Positions 25,561 to 36,975 of a stretch of 64,000 nt of DNA are shown piece by piece. The notes beneath the pieces are model-generated. The model had not been told where the DNA came from. It made no database searches and saw only the letters and a program-made list of their open reading frames with translations. The number at the start of each line of letters is the position of its first letter. Within the stretch, counting starts at the first letter, position 1. The stretch spans positions 39,671,281 to 39,735,280 of the forward strand of contig CM043960.1 of assembly GCA_014529385.2 (NCBI GenBank). Reading direction: 5' to 3'. This DNA comes from Adiantum capillus-veneris (lineage: Eukaryota > Streptophyta > Polypodiopsida > Polypodiales > Pteridaceae). A program made the position numbers and the translations under genes.

Positions 25561-27191
25561 CCAGATGCCTATTCGTTCTCCGTGGAAATGATACCTCGAT
25601 GGTCGAAAAACATGGTGTCATTGATGACAATAGCTCAAGTGGATTCACAAATACCACTTCCTATTATGATTAGATTAATTGAGCAATTGGCTATGTATCA
25701 ACTACTAGCTGATAGGCTATACAAAAGAAATCAAGATGGAATACTGCTCTTATGCATTAATCCTGAAGAAAAAAATAGTACCTAAGTCAAACACATGTTA
25801 CCATAGTAGGACTTCACTTTGCGAAAGACCAAACTATGCAACAAATTTTGAGACTTGGAGTATTTTGGCTGACTATGAAGAGTGATGTTTGATATTTTGT
25901 AAAGGATTGTCTTGAATGTCAAAAACAAACACCCATACCTCATGTAATATTGTTTCAAATGTCACCTGTTCCTAAGTGGAGTAACTATCTGTTTACTTAC
26001 TTATCAAGCGGAACATTTCCTGAGGATATGAGTAAATGCCGTCAAAGAGCAATTGAAACTAAATCAAGAGTCTATGCTCTTATTGGGAACCAATTGTGTC
26101 GGAGAGATAAAGATCAACATTTGCGTCTTTGTGCAAATGAAGACGAGTATATTTCGATTATAGAACAAGCACATAGTGGATTAGCTGGAGGTCACTTTTC
26201 TAGTGAGACCATCGCAAGAGAAATCTTGCCAACACGTGTAGATAGCATGCCCTTAAGACCAATGATGGGGACTAGAGCTTTCGCAAAATGGGGTATAGAT
26301 TTTGTTGGGTCAATACAACCACCTGCTTATTGAACCCAAGCTCAATATATCATTGTAGCTACAGACTATTTGACCAAGTGGGCTGAGGCTAAAGCAACTC
26401 AAAAGAATGATACAAGAACCACTCATGCATTCTTATATGAGTATGTATTCACGGGATATGGACTGCCAATAGAATTTTCAATGATCGAGGAACTCATTTC
26501 CTCAATGAGGTAATTGAGTATTTGGTTGATGAGTGTATGATCATCCATAACAAATTAGCTCCCTATCACCCACAAGCAAACGGACAAGGTGAGAATACGA
26601 ATAAAATTCTTAGCTCGGTGCTGACTAAAATGGTTAGTTCAGGAAGGACAGACTGGGAAATGAATCTCCATGTTTCTCTATGGGCTTATTGAGTTTTCAT
26701 TCAAAATAGCTTTAAATGCTACACCCTTTAACCTTGTTTATGGTCTTGATGCCATACTGCCAATAGAATTTCTATTGCCGACATTAAGCGTAGCAACGAA
26801 TCTTGAGTGGACTGGACATGAATTTTTAGAAAGACTTCAAGATTTGATAAAGCTAGATGAGCAAAGGCTAACTGTTATAGCTCACATTTATGCACAAAAG
26901 CGAAAACAAAAACAGTTTTTTTATTCCTACTTAATCACAAAAATCTTCAAGAAAATGGACTTAGTTTTAGTCTATTCCCTTAAGCAACACATTCCCAAGT
27001 TTAAGAAAAAGGAAAATGGATTGTTTATCATTGAAGATGTATCTCCAAGTGGAGCAGTAAAGTCATCCACCCTAGATGGTGAACCAATGGCTAATTGGAT
27101 TAGTGGATGTCGTTTAAAGAAATACAATTTGCCGCTAGCCAATGAATTGCTAGAAAGAATGCATGGAGCCACGCAAAGGAGGATTAAATGA
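25561..27191 (+). pseudogene. pol: Integrase, pol copy B, duplicated zinc module
   Basis: The first H2C2 module is complete apart from one stop: His codons at 25794 and 25815, Cys codons at 25908 and 25917. The second keeps its histidines (26172, 26193; HSGLAGGH) but its W-rich and CxxC half is deleted, reading straight into the DSMPLRPMMG segment. The core follows in shifting frames: KWGIDFVG (~26287), an FSNDRGTHF block (~26476), PYHPQANGQGEN (~26563-26597). The C-terminal part (26745-27191) is well preserved: VYGLDAILPIEFLLPT, WTGHEF, VEDVSPSGAV-like and LDGEPMANWISGCRLKKY. The same layout as copy A supports a real lineage trait. Confidence 0.82.
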
Positions 27192-27362
27192 CAGCAGGTT
27201 ATTGATAAAGCCCAAGAGGAAGCTCGGCTTCGTGTACTCAAACAAAAAGCTGCTCTCAGAAATCAATAGATTCTGATTCCCATCAACACTCTGAAAATAG
27301 ATGACCAACAATGGGAATTACCTAAAGATGCAATTTCAACAGATAATGACTAGTTAGACGGA

Positions 27363-28050
27363 ATGGACCTGCGCATCAAAGTACAACTCAACAATCATAG
27401 CACCAATGCTTTGGTCACCACAGGAGCTAGAGTAAATGCATTCAGTTATTCCATGTACAGGAAGGCAAAAATTCAAGCATTGACAACAGGAATAGCAACA
27501 ATCAAAGGATGCAACAAGAACCCAACCCCAACATTGGGAGTAGTCAACTTGAACGTGATAGTACATGGATTTTCATGTCCTTATCAATTTGTATGCTTAC
27601 CAGATGAACACATGAATGAGACGATGATTCTTGGAATTCCCTGGATGCGGACATACAAAGCAGTACCATATTGGGATACAAATCAGCTAAAGCTGTCACC
27701 TAAAGGCGGCGGGCAACTCATTGTTCCAATTGCACCAAGCAAGGAGGAATGGAAAGGAAGCAATCAGCAGACCAAACCACGAAGTAATTAATCTTCTCCA
27801 TCCCCTCGACAATCAAATGCTACAAGTAGCATGTAAGGATTCAGGCAAATTTGGGTACCAAAAGCACAGTTTAAGGATAAGTCGATTCAAATCTGGGTGC
27901 CCAAAACTTCACCAACAAAACAAAGGAAGGTTCCAAGGGTAAAAACACAGAGACGAGCATCTCCGAGTAAGGAACCTAACATGAAATTGGTTTGGAAGAA
28001 AAAGGAGCACTTATCTTCTAATCGCAAGATCAATCAAGCAATGGCGAGTT
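27363..28050 (+). pseudogene. Post-integrase retropepsin-like ORF with WVPK repeats
   Basis: The 142-codon ORF (27363-27791) has a retropepsin outline. Strand-turn residues NALVTTGARVNAFSY lie at ~27405-27449, a long middle follows, and ETMILGIPWMRTYKAVPYW sits at ~27627-27674, matching the ILG-x-x-W motif of Ty3-type proteases. The active-site Asp is replaced (VTTG at 27414-27425 instead of V/L-D-T/S-G). Read through two stops, the same frame gives two IWVPK motifs (~27849, ~27888) and a Lys/Arg-rich tail. Copy B already has a normal protease before RT, so this is a second protease-like domain. It could be a captured domain from another retroelement or part of the accessory region of this family. 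Confidence 0.55.
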
Positions 28051-28134
28051 AAGTCTCAAAAGACTCCACGACACCATACAGCAACAAGCAAGCCAAGCTA
28101 CCAATGGCTAGAAAAAGCTCGACAATAAACAAAA

Positions 28135-28428
28135 GTGCTACCAACAACTCAAGCAATCAGTGTGATGAAGCATCCTGATGGTACAATCAAACAGAGAGCA
28201 CACAAGCTACAAGATTTGCTCTTTGGAAGACAGTATCAGAAAGCCTCGATATCAGAAACCCTTGAGTTAATTACTCAAGACCAAGCTCTTGCACAACATA
28301 GTGTTTTGAATTGCATTGATATTCAAAGCATGATAGAGCCAACCACGGCTATGCATAGACATGATTGTTCAACCCATGCACACAGTCGTCCTGGAGTACG
28401 CCATCTAGGAGGGGTGGAAGGGCACTAA
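28135..28428 (+). other. Short ORF of unknown function
   Basis: 97 codons, no recognised domain. It follows the WVPK region in another frame and ends just before a purine-rich block (AGAGGGAGGAAAAAG, 28450-28464) followed by GATGTTAACG. It may be a remnant of the post-integrase gene or chance. Confidence 0.2.
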
Positions 28429-29833
28429 GTAGTTAAGGGCAATGTTTGAAGAGGGAGGAAAAAGTTCGATGTTAACGTGTGATTTTTTGCAAAATTACCT
28501 AATAATGCCCTTATAATTTATCATCAAGGAAAAATTCACTGGTAATATCTTCCCGATGAGTGTAAATAGTGTATATACTATCAGAAAATCATCAAAAATA
28601 GTCCTTTTTTGTTATTTTCATCATTCTTATTGATAATGAGAGTTAAAAATAGAGAAATCCAACAAAAAACAATAAAGCTGTGTTTTTCGATGGATTTTCT
28701 TAACTATTGGATTTTCACTTTACTTTTTTAGAGCATTTTGTTATTTTCTTTAATTTTTTTAATAAACATGTCAAAAATTAATGATAAATAGCAAGGAAGC
28801 TCGTATGGAAAAACGAAAGACATGATGGTGATCAAAAAGACAAGGCGGACAAGCACAAAAAATTTCAATGAAATCAGAAGATGGAAGCGGGAAGCCTAAA
28901 TTAGGCGGCCATACCTACTTTTGCAAAATTCTTGCAGAATGAGCTATAGGAATCCAATCAAGGAAAGTTTGAGTCTAACATAGATTTTACGGCCTAGTAG
29001 GACTAACGAGGAATCTGGGGAAAATTGGTTTGGGAAGTCTGGGTATAGATATCCAAGGTAGGCTAAAACCACCTCATTTTCACTTGTGGCCTTTGCAAAG
29101 AGAGCTTTTCGACCTCTTTCGCGCGTCTTTTTCGAAGTCTACAATTGCCTGTTTTCAACGCCGTCTCATATGAGACATGAGGGGTAAGTTCTTTATTCAT
29201 CAATGATCCATTTTGTACGGCCAGTAGCTAGTCTAAATTCCTAGAAAAAACCCTAGAAACCGAGCAGTGCACGAAGACCTACGACCTAAAACTGACCATA
29301 GCGGCCTGTCAGCTCGACCAAATCAGATGGGAGTTGAACTGTAGCATGCCCTAACATAATAGAACCTTTTTATATCATCATTGACCATCTGGTAGGGGTT
29401 GAGGGGGTCCCCAATAGAAAAGCTAGGTTTTTGGCAGATGCCAGAATTCCGATTTGACTCCACGGACAGCTTACGAGGTTCATATACAATGTATATATTA
29501 GTGAAATCAATCAAGCGAAGCCCTCGAAAAGCAGAAAACGGCTCAAAGGCTACAAAGCGTCAAATTCGACATACGGGGTCAAACTGACTCCAAATGAGCC
29601 AGAATTGGATGAGTTACTTCACGACTATGTTGCGGACAAGTCCAAAGCCTCAAAATTGACTGACCAACTCAGCAGGCAGTGTAGTCACAGAAATCGGTGA
29701 TTTCAGAGTCGACAAAGCACAAAGTGATGCCGGCAAGACCAAACTTGACCAAATTCAATTTAGGACTTGTTTTAGGTGTATAGAATGTGTTTAGGTCAAA
29801 ATTTGTAAGTTTTCTAAAAAAATTATGACTACT
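28429..29833. other. Non-coding region between pol B and repeat array 2
   Basis: No gene supported. The purine tract at 28450-28464 with a following TGTTAACG resembles a polypurine tract and LTR start, but no second copy of the following sequence was found in the window. Later sequence (29700-29833) already has leader-like words such as 'gacttgttttaggtgtatagaatgtg'. Confidence 0.35.
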
Positions 29834-30431
29834 ATAAATAATCGTGATTATTTACTTTTGCACTATTTTTGCTTGGAAATTGTATCATCACCTCACCTAT
29901 CAAGTGTACACACCTATTACATGCCAAAAATCAAGTATGAACCAAAATGAGCACCTATAACTTGGAAAATTGCCAGAAAACACAAAGAAGTCTTTGCAAG
30001 CCAATTTTTGGGTTATGGACCACATTTCTTGATCCAAATCACCTCATATCACATACACAGGGTCTATACAATGCCTGGAACCAATTTTTACCAAAAAATA
30101 TTGATTTTGGTAGAAATGTTAATAATCGCAATTATTTACTTTCTAGCCAAAATGGGGGAATTTTTATATTTTGCCATCATACATCCAAAGTACATGATGT
30201 GTTAAGCCCACTAGCCAAGTTTGAACCAATTTGGAGCTCAAAATCTCAAATTCCATTATATCTACTGTTTCAGAGACCTAAAGCCAAATCTGGTACCATT
30301 TTCACCCTATCCATTCAAATGAGCCCATATTTCACTAAGAGCATGTATTTGGTATATACTTCAAGCCTGTGATGACAAGTTTGCAAAATGTTGAAAAAAA
30401 TACTCAACTGTAAATAATCGCGATTATTTAC
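29834..30431 (+). repeat. Palindrome-phased ~280 bp tandem array 2 (before accessory ORF)
   Basis: Three copies of the AATAATCGCGATTATT-type palindrome at 29834-29855, 30118-30139 and 30410-30431, spaced 284 and 292 bases. This matches array 1 in motif, period and flanking words (TTTACTTTTG, GCCAAATTTGG-like, 'caagtttg'). Its position, directly upstream of the accessory ORF, mirrors array 1 upstream of gag. Confidence 0.75.
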
Positions 30432-30599
30432 TTTGGTTGCAAAAATTTGTTTGGACTTTACAATTTTGCTCCTTGCATGTTTTATGCATCTATGCTTGTT
30501 CAAAAACTGATTTGAAACAAATTGGACCAAAATTGTCAGCATTTCAGACTAAAGGACATTTCAGAGAAAATCCGTCAAATCTGCTAACTTTGACACTCC

Positions 30600-30620
30600 A
30601 TTCACTGCACAGGAGCCATG
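30600..30620 (+). promoter_or_regulatory. Splice-acceptor-like site before the accessory ORF ATG
   Basis: A pyrimidine-rich stretch with CACTCCATTCACTGCACAG ends at 30612, six bases before the ATG at 30618. Donor-like sites in the same family are CAG/GTAAGAG in the 3' LTR (34179-34187) and AAAG/GTAAGT in the leader (2411-2420). A spliced subgenomic RNA for the accessory ORF, as for retroviral env, is an inference. Confidence 0.4.
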
Positions 30621-33600
30621 CAAGCAGCAAAGAGGGCCAAGAAGAAGCTCAATCAGAAAGAAAAGTTGCAGGAGCTACCCGCATACCAACTGGATCCAGA
30701 TTCAATCAAACCCGCCAAGGCAACCTATCTTTCAAAAGAACAGCTAGAAGAGCATCACACCACAGTGTTCACCGACAGATTCAAAAATGAGGAGGGACAT
30801 CAGGTAGAGTTGCAACTCCTACCAAAAGAAGTGTATGATGTCACCGCGAAGTCTAGACCAAAGAAGCCAACCGCACTCAGAGATTTCTATGAACAGGAGC
30901 CGTGTGGTGTGGATTTCCAAGAAGCTTACGAGCTTTTATCCACGATTAAAGAAGATGGAGCTACCCAGATTTTTGACCCTCAAGGAAATAAATTTGAAGT
31001 GGTAATAACCAAGGAAATAGTGGGGGAATCACTCAGACTGCCCACAGAAGGAATGACAATGAGGGCAAGGGACAGGAAAACGGCAGGTACTTTCACCAAA
31101 GAAACTACCGCAGCCACCTTTGTAGACCTAATTCACAAGCAGGTGGAAGAGCCAGTCAGGTTATACCACCAACACTTCCACTTCCTGGCTAAAAGGCCAC
31201 CAAGGTATACCACGCAAAATCATGCAGTTGCCACCACTTTCATGCAAGTCCTCAAGTCAACAACCAGGCAACCGGTGGACCACACACAATATGTGTTGAC
31301 CACTTTGAAAGGCACAAAGAAAGAAGGAAAGATTACTTACATGGGTGCACCAGAGGTTTTGACAAGGATTGCATACCATGTCATCAGCATGGCGGACAAC
31401 CTACTACCTACCTCATACCAAAACACTTGGATACTGTCAGCTCAATCATCTCCTCGTGCTACAAGATCAGCCAAGAGATCCTACAAATATGATGAAGAGT
31501 CGGTTGAAAGCTCGCCGCAAAGGCGCAAAAGTGAAACCTCAGATAATGAAGAAAAGAGAGCACGAACAAAGGAAATGAAGAGAAAATCTGTGGCAGCACA
31601 CCAAGAAGAGCCCGTGCAAAAGCAAGCCCGCTTTAAAAGAGAGAAACATGCATACCAACACAACCGACAAGCACAAGGAAAGGCTTCCGTCAGATGAATC
31701 TAGAACTACTCAAGAGCAGCCAATAAAGAAGGAGTCAGAGACCGAAAAGGCAACAAGTCCTACAACAGAAGAGGACCACACAGTTTGAGCAGCCAAAGGA
31801 GCAAAAGATAGAGGAACCACCCTCTACCGCAGCACAGCAAGAGAAGGCCGAGGCACCACCCTCTACCTCCACGAAAAAAGAACAGCCACGCCTACAAGAA
31901 CAACAACAACCACCCGTCCTGACACAACGAAAAGACACACAAGAGGCTGCGGAAACATCAACCCAGTTGGCACGACATGAAGACTGGAAATTGAATGACA
32001 AAGTCATCCTGCAGGTTAACGAATATGCTCAGCAAATGTAGGAGATGATTGAAAGAATTCGCTCAGTAACACTTGGCTGTAGCACAAGGGCCAAAGAGTT
32101 AGAGTTTGTGATCGATGCACTCCAAGGGGAGTTAGACGACAGACTTAATGTCATCACCGATCTTCAGAGGCAAGTGCAGAAACTGTGAGCAGAAGTTGAA
32201 CAACGTCAGCTCGCTAGAGATAAGCAACAAAAAGAAATGAAAGAGCTAGGTGAGCTACTTACCAAACTATCAGATGCGTGCAAAGCCAAGGATGATCAGT
32301 TGACGGAAGTTACAAATGAACTTCTCACTACCACCCTCTCAGCTCAAAAAATCCAGGTACAGCTAGATGCAGCTAATACCTCTCTACTGTACTCAAAACA
32401 AAGAATCAATGATCAGGAAATATTCTTGCGGGGGCTGATACGAGAAAATCCAGCCGTCGCCTCGATCAAAGGCACAGATGAGTTCTACAAGGCACTGGAA
32501 AGGAAAAATAAAGACCTCGAGCTGGAGCTGAAGTTAGAGCAATCTCAGCGCAGAGACCTGGCCTTGATGCGGGTCCAAAGAGAAGATGAACTGCTGAAGA
32601 AGATAGCTGAACTCAAAAGAGTCAACCAGCTACTGAGAGAGGGAAAGCCGAAAACGCAAGAAGAGGCAGGCACTTTGGAGCAGCCTCAAATAGAAATACC
32701 CTCAGTATCATTTGCTGAAATGGAGACACAGTCCACAGTAGAGCTGAGTGATGAGGAAGATTTTCAGGTAACCATTATAGAAGAAGACACAATGCCCATG
32801 GTCCAGCTCTCAAATGCTAAAGAAGATGCACTGAAAGAAAAGATTACACAAGAGGTAGACGACCAGTGGAAGGCAACGATAGATTGGGAGTTGAGAGTTC
32901 TTCACTCCGTCAACATTACACAACTCACTCCGAATCAAATCAATGTGCAATGGCGCCAACAGTCCCTGCCCTATCCTCTCATAAAAGTTGAGTTGCTACA
33001 GGTAAAAGAAAGGCTTTACACAGACATGCAAGTCGAGGACGCAGATAAAGACCACCCAAAGTGGAGGTTGAGCTGGCTAAACAAAGACCCACGATACTTG
33101 ATTTTGTTCACAAGAGCACTTGCGGCCCTGCAAAAAGATCTGACTTTCTGTCCTGTACCAAGAGTAAGGACCTGGATAGCACATGAGGCACTACTCAAGA
33201 AGCGGCCAACTTGGCTAAACTACCCCAGATTGCCTGCTCCAGAAAAGGGACCAGTGACTAAAGAATACATGGTGAAAATCCTAAAGGATGCCATGTCATT
33301 CTTTAAAAGTCTACCAGATTTGTCATGTGCTATGCTATATAAGATCTATCGAATGCTGCTCACATGCATAGAGGTTTAGAGGTGTTCAATGAGCCAGAGC
33401 AAGTAGGCGCCCCTTGGATGTCATTCCTCGAGGGTAACAAAGGTTTGTGCTATGATCTCAGTGGGCCAACCTTCCGAAGAAGTCCTCTATTGGCTTCTAT
33501 GCCAGATGCATGTTTCTACCTTCACACAATATGCTGGCGTTCAACGTTCTACACGAAATTCTTCACTTGGCGAACGAAGATATTTGCGCCAGTGATCATC

Positions 33601-33663
33601 AACCTCACATCAAGGTTTGTAGGCTACTCAGCAGTGCAGCTGAAGAACAGAGTAACTATCTAG
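30618..33663 (+). pseudogene. Long 3' accessory ORF: globular head, coiled coil, C-terminal domain
   Basis: The first part (30618-31697, 359 codons) has a basic start (AAKRAKKKLNQKEK), a globular region with KFEVVITKEIVGESLRLP and TYMGAPEVLTRIAY, and a charged tail with KRSYK and RARTKEMKRK, possibly nuclear localisation. A frameshift at ~31.75 kb and stops near 32040 and 32187 separate it from 32237-33379 (380 codons). That part is rich in heptad-like Leu/Glu/Lys (32000-32650, strong coiled coil), then acidic, then Trp-rich (WRLSWLNKDPRYL). A final frame change continues to 33663. Total about 1000 codons when intact. A homologous block on minus at ~48.08 kb shares TYM-x4-VL-x-RIAY. Extra ORFs are known in Tat/Athila/Ogre elements; the head weakly recalls the 'putative plant transposon protein' domain. 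Function unknown. Confidence 0.65.
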
Positions 33664-33794
33664 TTTTTGCAAGTGCCAGATAAGAAAGAAAGATAAGATA
33701 CCAAAAGGCACTAAGTGCGCTTAAAGACCGCCTCGCCATCCGCCAGTCCGAAGCCTACTTCAGCCCATAAAGTTGTGTCAAGGGACGACACAGG

Positions 33795-33809
33795 TGAGGA
33801 GGGAAAAAA
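33795..33809 (+). promoter_or_regulatory. Polypurine tract of the outer element
   Basis: GAGGAGGGAAAAAA immediately before TGTTAGTAGC, the 3' LTR start. Confidence 0.8.
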
Positions 33810-34663
33810 TGTTAGTAGCAAGCTAACACAAATACCATTTTTTGGAGTTCTCATTGTAAAACACTTATTATTTTGATAAATCGGAAATATTGTAACTCCT
33901 ATTTTCTCGGATAAACTCTGCAATTAATGAGCCGGGGCTACAAGTTTCCAGATTGTATCAACTTGTCATTACCCATCTTTGGTAGAACTCCCAGATTATT
34001 AGTTTTGACCACCAAAAACCTTGGCTAAGGTATAAAAGCCAATTTTTGTAAGTTATTATTAAGTTTTTGGATAATGAAATACACAGCGTGAGCTAATGGC
34101 GCTCACTCCTCTCCTTCTCACACTTCCTACTCCCTCCTCGATTGTCACATTGTAGTCGTGTTTGTTGCATTGCAACCGCAGGTAAGAGCTATACGCATTG
34201 ACATAAGCACATCATGGTATTTCGTAGCTTTTGGCATCGTCGACCCGCGGCCTAATTTCATCATTGCTAAGCATTTAGATGCATTCTGAGTTGAAAACGA
34301 CTAGGTCAAAAATCCACTGCTGTTAATAATCGCGATTTTGGAACTTGACCTAAAGTGGGGTTTGAGACCATAAGTATGTGTGCTTAGGTCTTATAAACAT
34401 GTCCTAGAAGTTTTCTTACGTTTGGATGTCATTTGATGTTGTAACGGATGTGATTTGTTTGTCGATGAGCGATTGGCTTTTGGTGATTTCAGTCACTTGA
34501 GTGTAGCTTGAGTTAGATGCGAGTTGTTAGTTGTTTTCTGAGAGATCGAAAACCTCTTGTAGCCTCTATGCACTAGTCGAGTCAGCTTCATCCCATGGAT
34601 TGACAATTTAATCGTGGTTCTCGCTAATACTACAATAAGATAGGATGATGAGGTTAGACATGC

Positions 34664-34664
<1 letters not shown>
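33810..34664 (+). repeat. 3' LTR of the outer element
   Basis: Starts TGTTAGTAGCAAGCTAACAC, a near-palindromic terminus, and runs ~855 bp to GACATGCG, where the last bases (TCCCACA in the 5' copy) are replaced by a (TC)n tract. The right half aligns with 82-482. TATAAAAG at 34031-34038 is a good TATA box, and CAG/GTAAGAG at 34179-34187 a strong donor-like site. Confidence 0.85.
34031..34038 (+). promoter_or_regulatory. LTR TATA box
   Basis: TATAAAAG about 220 bp into the LTR, followed by a CT-rich stretch (CTCCTCTCCTTCTCAC) typical of plant transcription start regions. Confidence 0.6.

Positions 34665-34707
<43 letters not shown>
34665..34707. repeat. (TC)n microsatellite replacing the LTR end
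   Basis: About 21 TC dinucleotides starting inside the terminal GCGTC of the LTR; the expected ...CCCACA end and any target duplication are lost. Confidence 0.9.
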
Positions 34708-34708
<1 letters not shown>

Positions 34709-36114
34709 CTTTTCTCCCCCCTTTTCTCCATAGACGATCCGGTCTTCCCTTACCATAATGCGCACGTGCCTGCTGCAGCGCCTTCACTTTGACCTCTTTG
34801 TCTGAACTCCATTGCGAGGGTTGCCATCGACCATAGGTGCATCCTGCAATGCTCACAATGTGAAGATTGGTCCAAAGCAAAATAGCTGGCAATCACTCCT
34901 CCCTCCTACCATTTGCTCCTCTTAAATCTCTCCTTGTCCCCGTCCGTCTCTGTACATGCCATCTACCTCAGCCACCTCTGCAGCCCTTGACACATCGTGC
35001 ACCTGACAAAATTCACCCTTGCCTTCACTTGCATGACCATCATCGCGACACTAGACAATTAAAAAAAAATAACATGAAGCATGGCTCCAATCAAAGCAGA
35101 TGCAAACAAATCTTTTGTTGCCCACACTCTCTCTCTACCTCTCTCTCGCTTTGCCAGAAATTAATATCTCTCCCCCCTGTCGCTCTCCTCCATGTGCCTA
35201 TGCCTTCTGCCTTTTTCGCTTCATGTTTCCAAGGAGTATTCCTCTAGATACTCTCTAATACACCACTTTGCAACATTGGGAGGATCTACTTGGGGTAAAT
35301 TGGCCCAAGCCACGCAAAGGACTGAACCTTAGCAAATGAAAACCTTAGGAGAAAAAAAAAAGATTTGGAGACAGTTTTATTTAGTTCCTGAATATATCTT
35401 TTGGGGGAGATCAACTTAAGAAAAGTCTTGGAGGTTTTGGAGGCTTTTGTGCAAACAAAAAATTAAATAAGTTGAAGCTTTCATAGCAAAGGAGAAAGCA
35501 TGCAGATCTTGAAGCTTTTGGAGAAGGGAGAAACTTATGCTTCATTGTGTGTATACGCATGCATGCATGCATGCACGCGCGCACACACACACACACATTT
35601 CACCACCTATTGGTAATAATTTTGTAGTTCACACATGCTGGTACACACACACACATTTAACCACTTGCTGATAGGCTTTTTTTAAGCATCAGATTATGAA
35701 ATATTTTGCTCATCGATACTCCAGGTTCTATTTAAGGGGACCTATTACTTTTGAAACATTGGATAGAACCCTTAGAAGGGTGTGATGGTTAGAAAGCGTG
35801 ATAAAATTACTAATTACAATCTTTTACTACCGTGAGGCACTTGGGTTTAACCTACCGCACATTAAGGCCGCTATTCTTCCACACTTCCCCATGCCATGAG
35901 TGAGGGCGGCTGTCGTTCTTCTATTTAAAGAGGTGAGGGTGCATTCTACCCCTCACTTAGCTTTGCGTGTGTTTTACTTGCGTCAAGAGTAAGGACTATG
36001 TGTTTTTTTCATCTCTTAAGCTCCAAGCATGGAGCTTACAACTCAGCCAACGCAGGTTGGTCAGTAAGCTTAACATTAACAATCCCGTTACTGTCATTTT
36101 TTTGTTAAATGGTA
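34708..36114. other. Flank of the outer element, no gene
   Basis: CT-rich and CA-rich sequence with short alternating runs (GCATGCATGCATGCACGCGC at ~35556). ORF 34867-35247 (+) is low-complexity. Nothing supported. Confidence 0.4.
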
Positions 36115-36975
36115 AAGCATTGTTTCATAAAAATGCCTGTACTTAGCAAACGGTGTACTTAAACAATCTGGATGACTATACTTAGCATGGCATGATATAA
36201 GTGATTGGATCTCTGTTTGGTGGGCTCTGTTCCTCATTCTACAGCATGGTAAGAACCACTACAATGGTCGATTTTTAACTGGCATTACATGATAAAGATA
36301 ATTTCTTTTGGAGCATTACTATGGTACTATTATGGGGGTTTTTCAAAACCGGTCATTATTAACTGGAGGTACTTTTTTTTTTTTTTTTAAGGGTTTTTCA
36401 TACCCGCTATTTATGGTTTTTTCCCAATATTCAAATGTACTTAAATAGTCGGGATGACTATACTTAGCATGGCACGGGATGACTATACTTAGCATGGCAC
36501 GAGCCCACCTCTGTTTGGTGGGCTCTGTTTCTCGTTCTACAGCATGGTAAGAACCACTACAGTGGTTGGCTTTTGACTGGCATTACATGATAAACATGGT
36601 TTCTTTTGGGAGCATTACTATGGTACTATTACAGGTTTTTTTCAAAGCTGGTCATTATTTAACTGGAGGTTTTTTTTTTATTAAAAAAAAGGGGTTTTTC
36701 ATACCCAATATTCAATGTACTTAAATGGTCAGGATGACTATACTTAGCAGGCCATGATATAAGTGATTGAACCATAGTTTGGTGGGCTCTGTTCCTCATG
36801 CTACAACCTGGTAAGGACCATTACAGTGGTCGGCTGTGATGACTGGCATTACATGGTAAAGGTGGTTTCTATTGGAAACATTACTACGGTACAATGACTA
36901 TTTTTTCGCGAAACTAGTCATTACTTATTGCAGGTACACCAAAAAATTAGAAAAAGGGGTTTTTTCATACCCGAT
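36115..36975. repeat. Three-copy tandem repeat, ~264-298 bp units
   Basis: GGTGGGCTCTGTT recurs at 36219, 36517 and 36781, each preceded by a block with GATGACTATACTTAGCA and followed by GGTAAGAACCA-CTACA, ACTGGCATTACATG and a poly-T/GGGTTTTTCATACCC segment. A related short piece, GGATGACTATACTTAGCATG, is itself doubled at 36449-36495. No ORF. Confidence 0.85.

Noticed and set aside
27363-28050. Endogenous pararetrovirus (caulimovirid) fragment
   Set aside because: Only a retropepsin-like domain is present; no movement protein or coat protein motif and no caulimovirid-type RT was seen.
28450-28475. Second polypurine tract and LTR start before 28.47 kb
   Set aside because: No second copy of the following sequence was found in the window, so an LTR cannot be supported.
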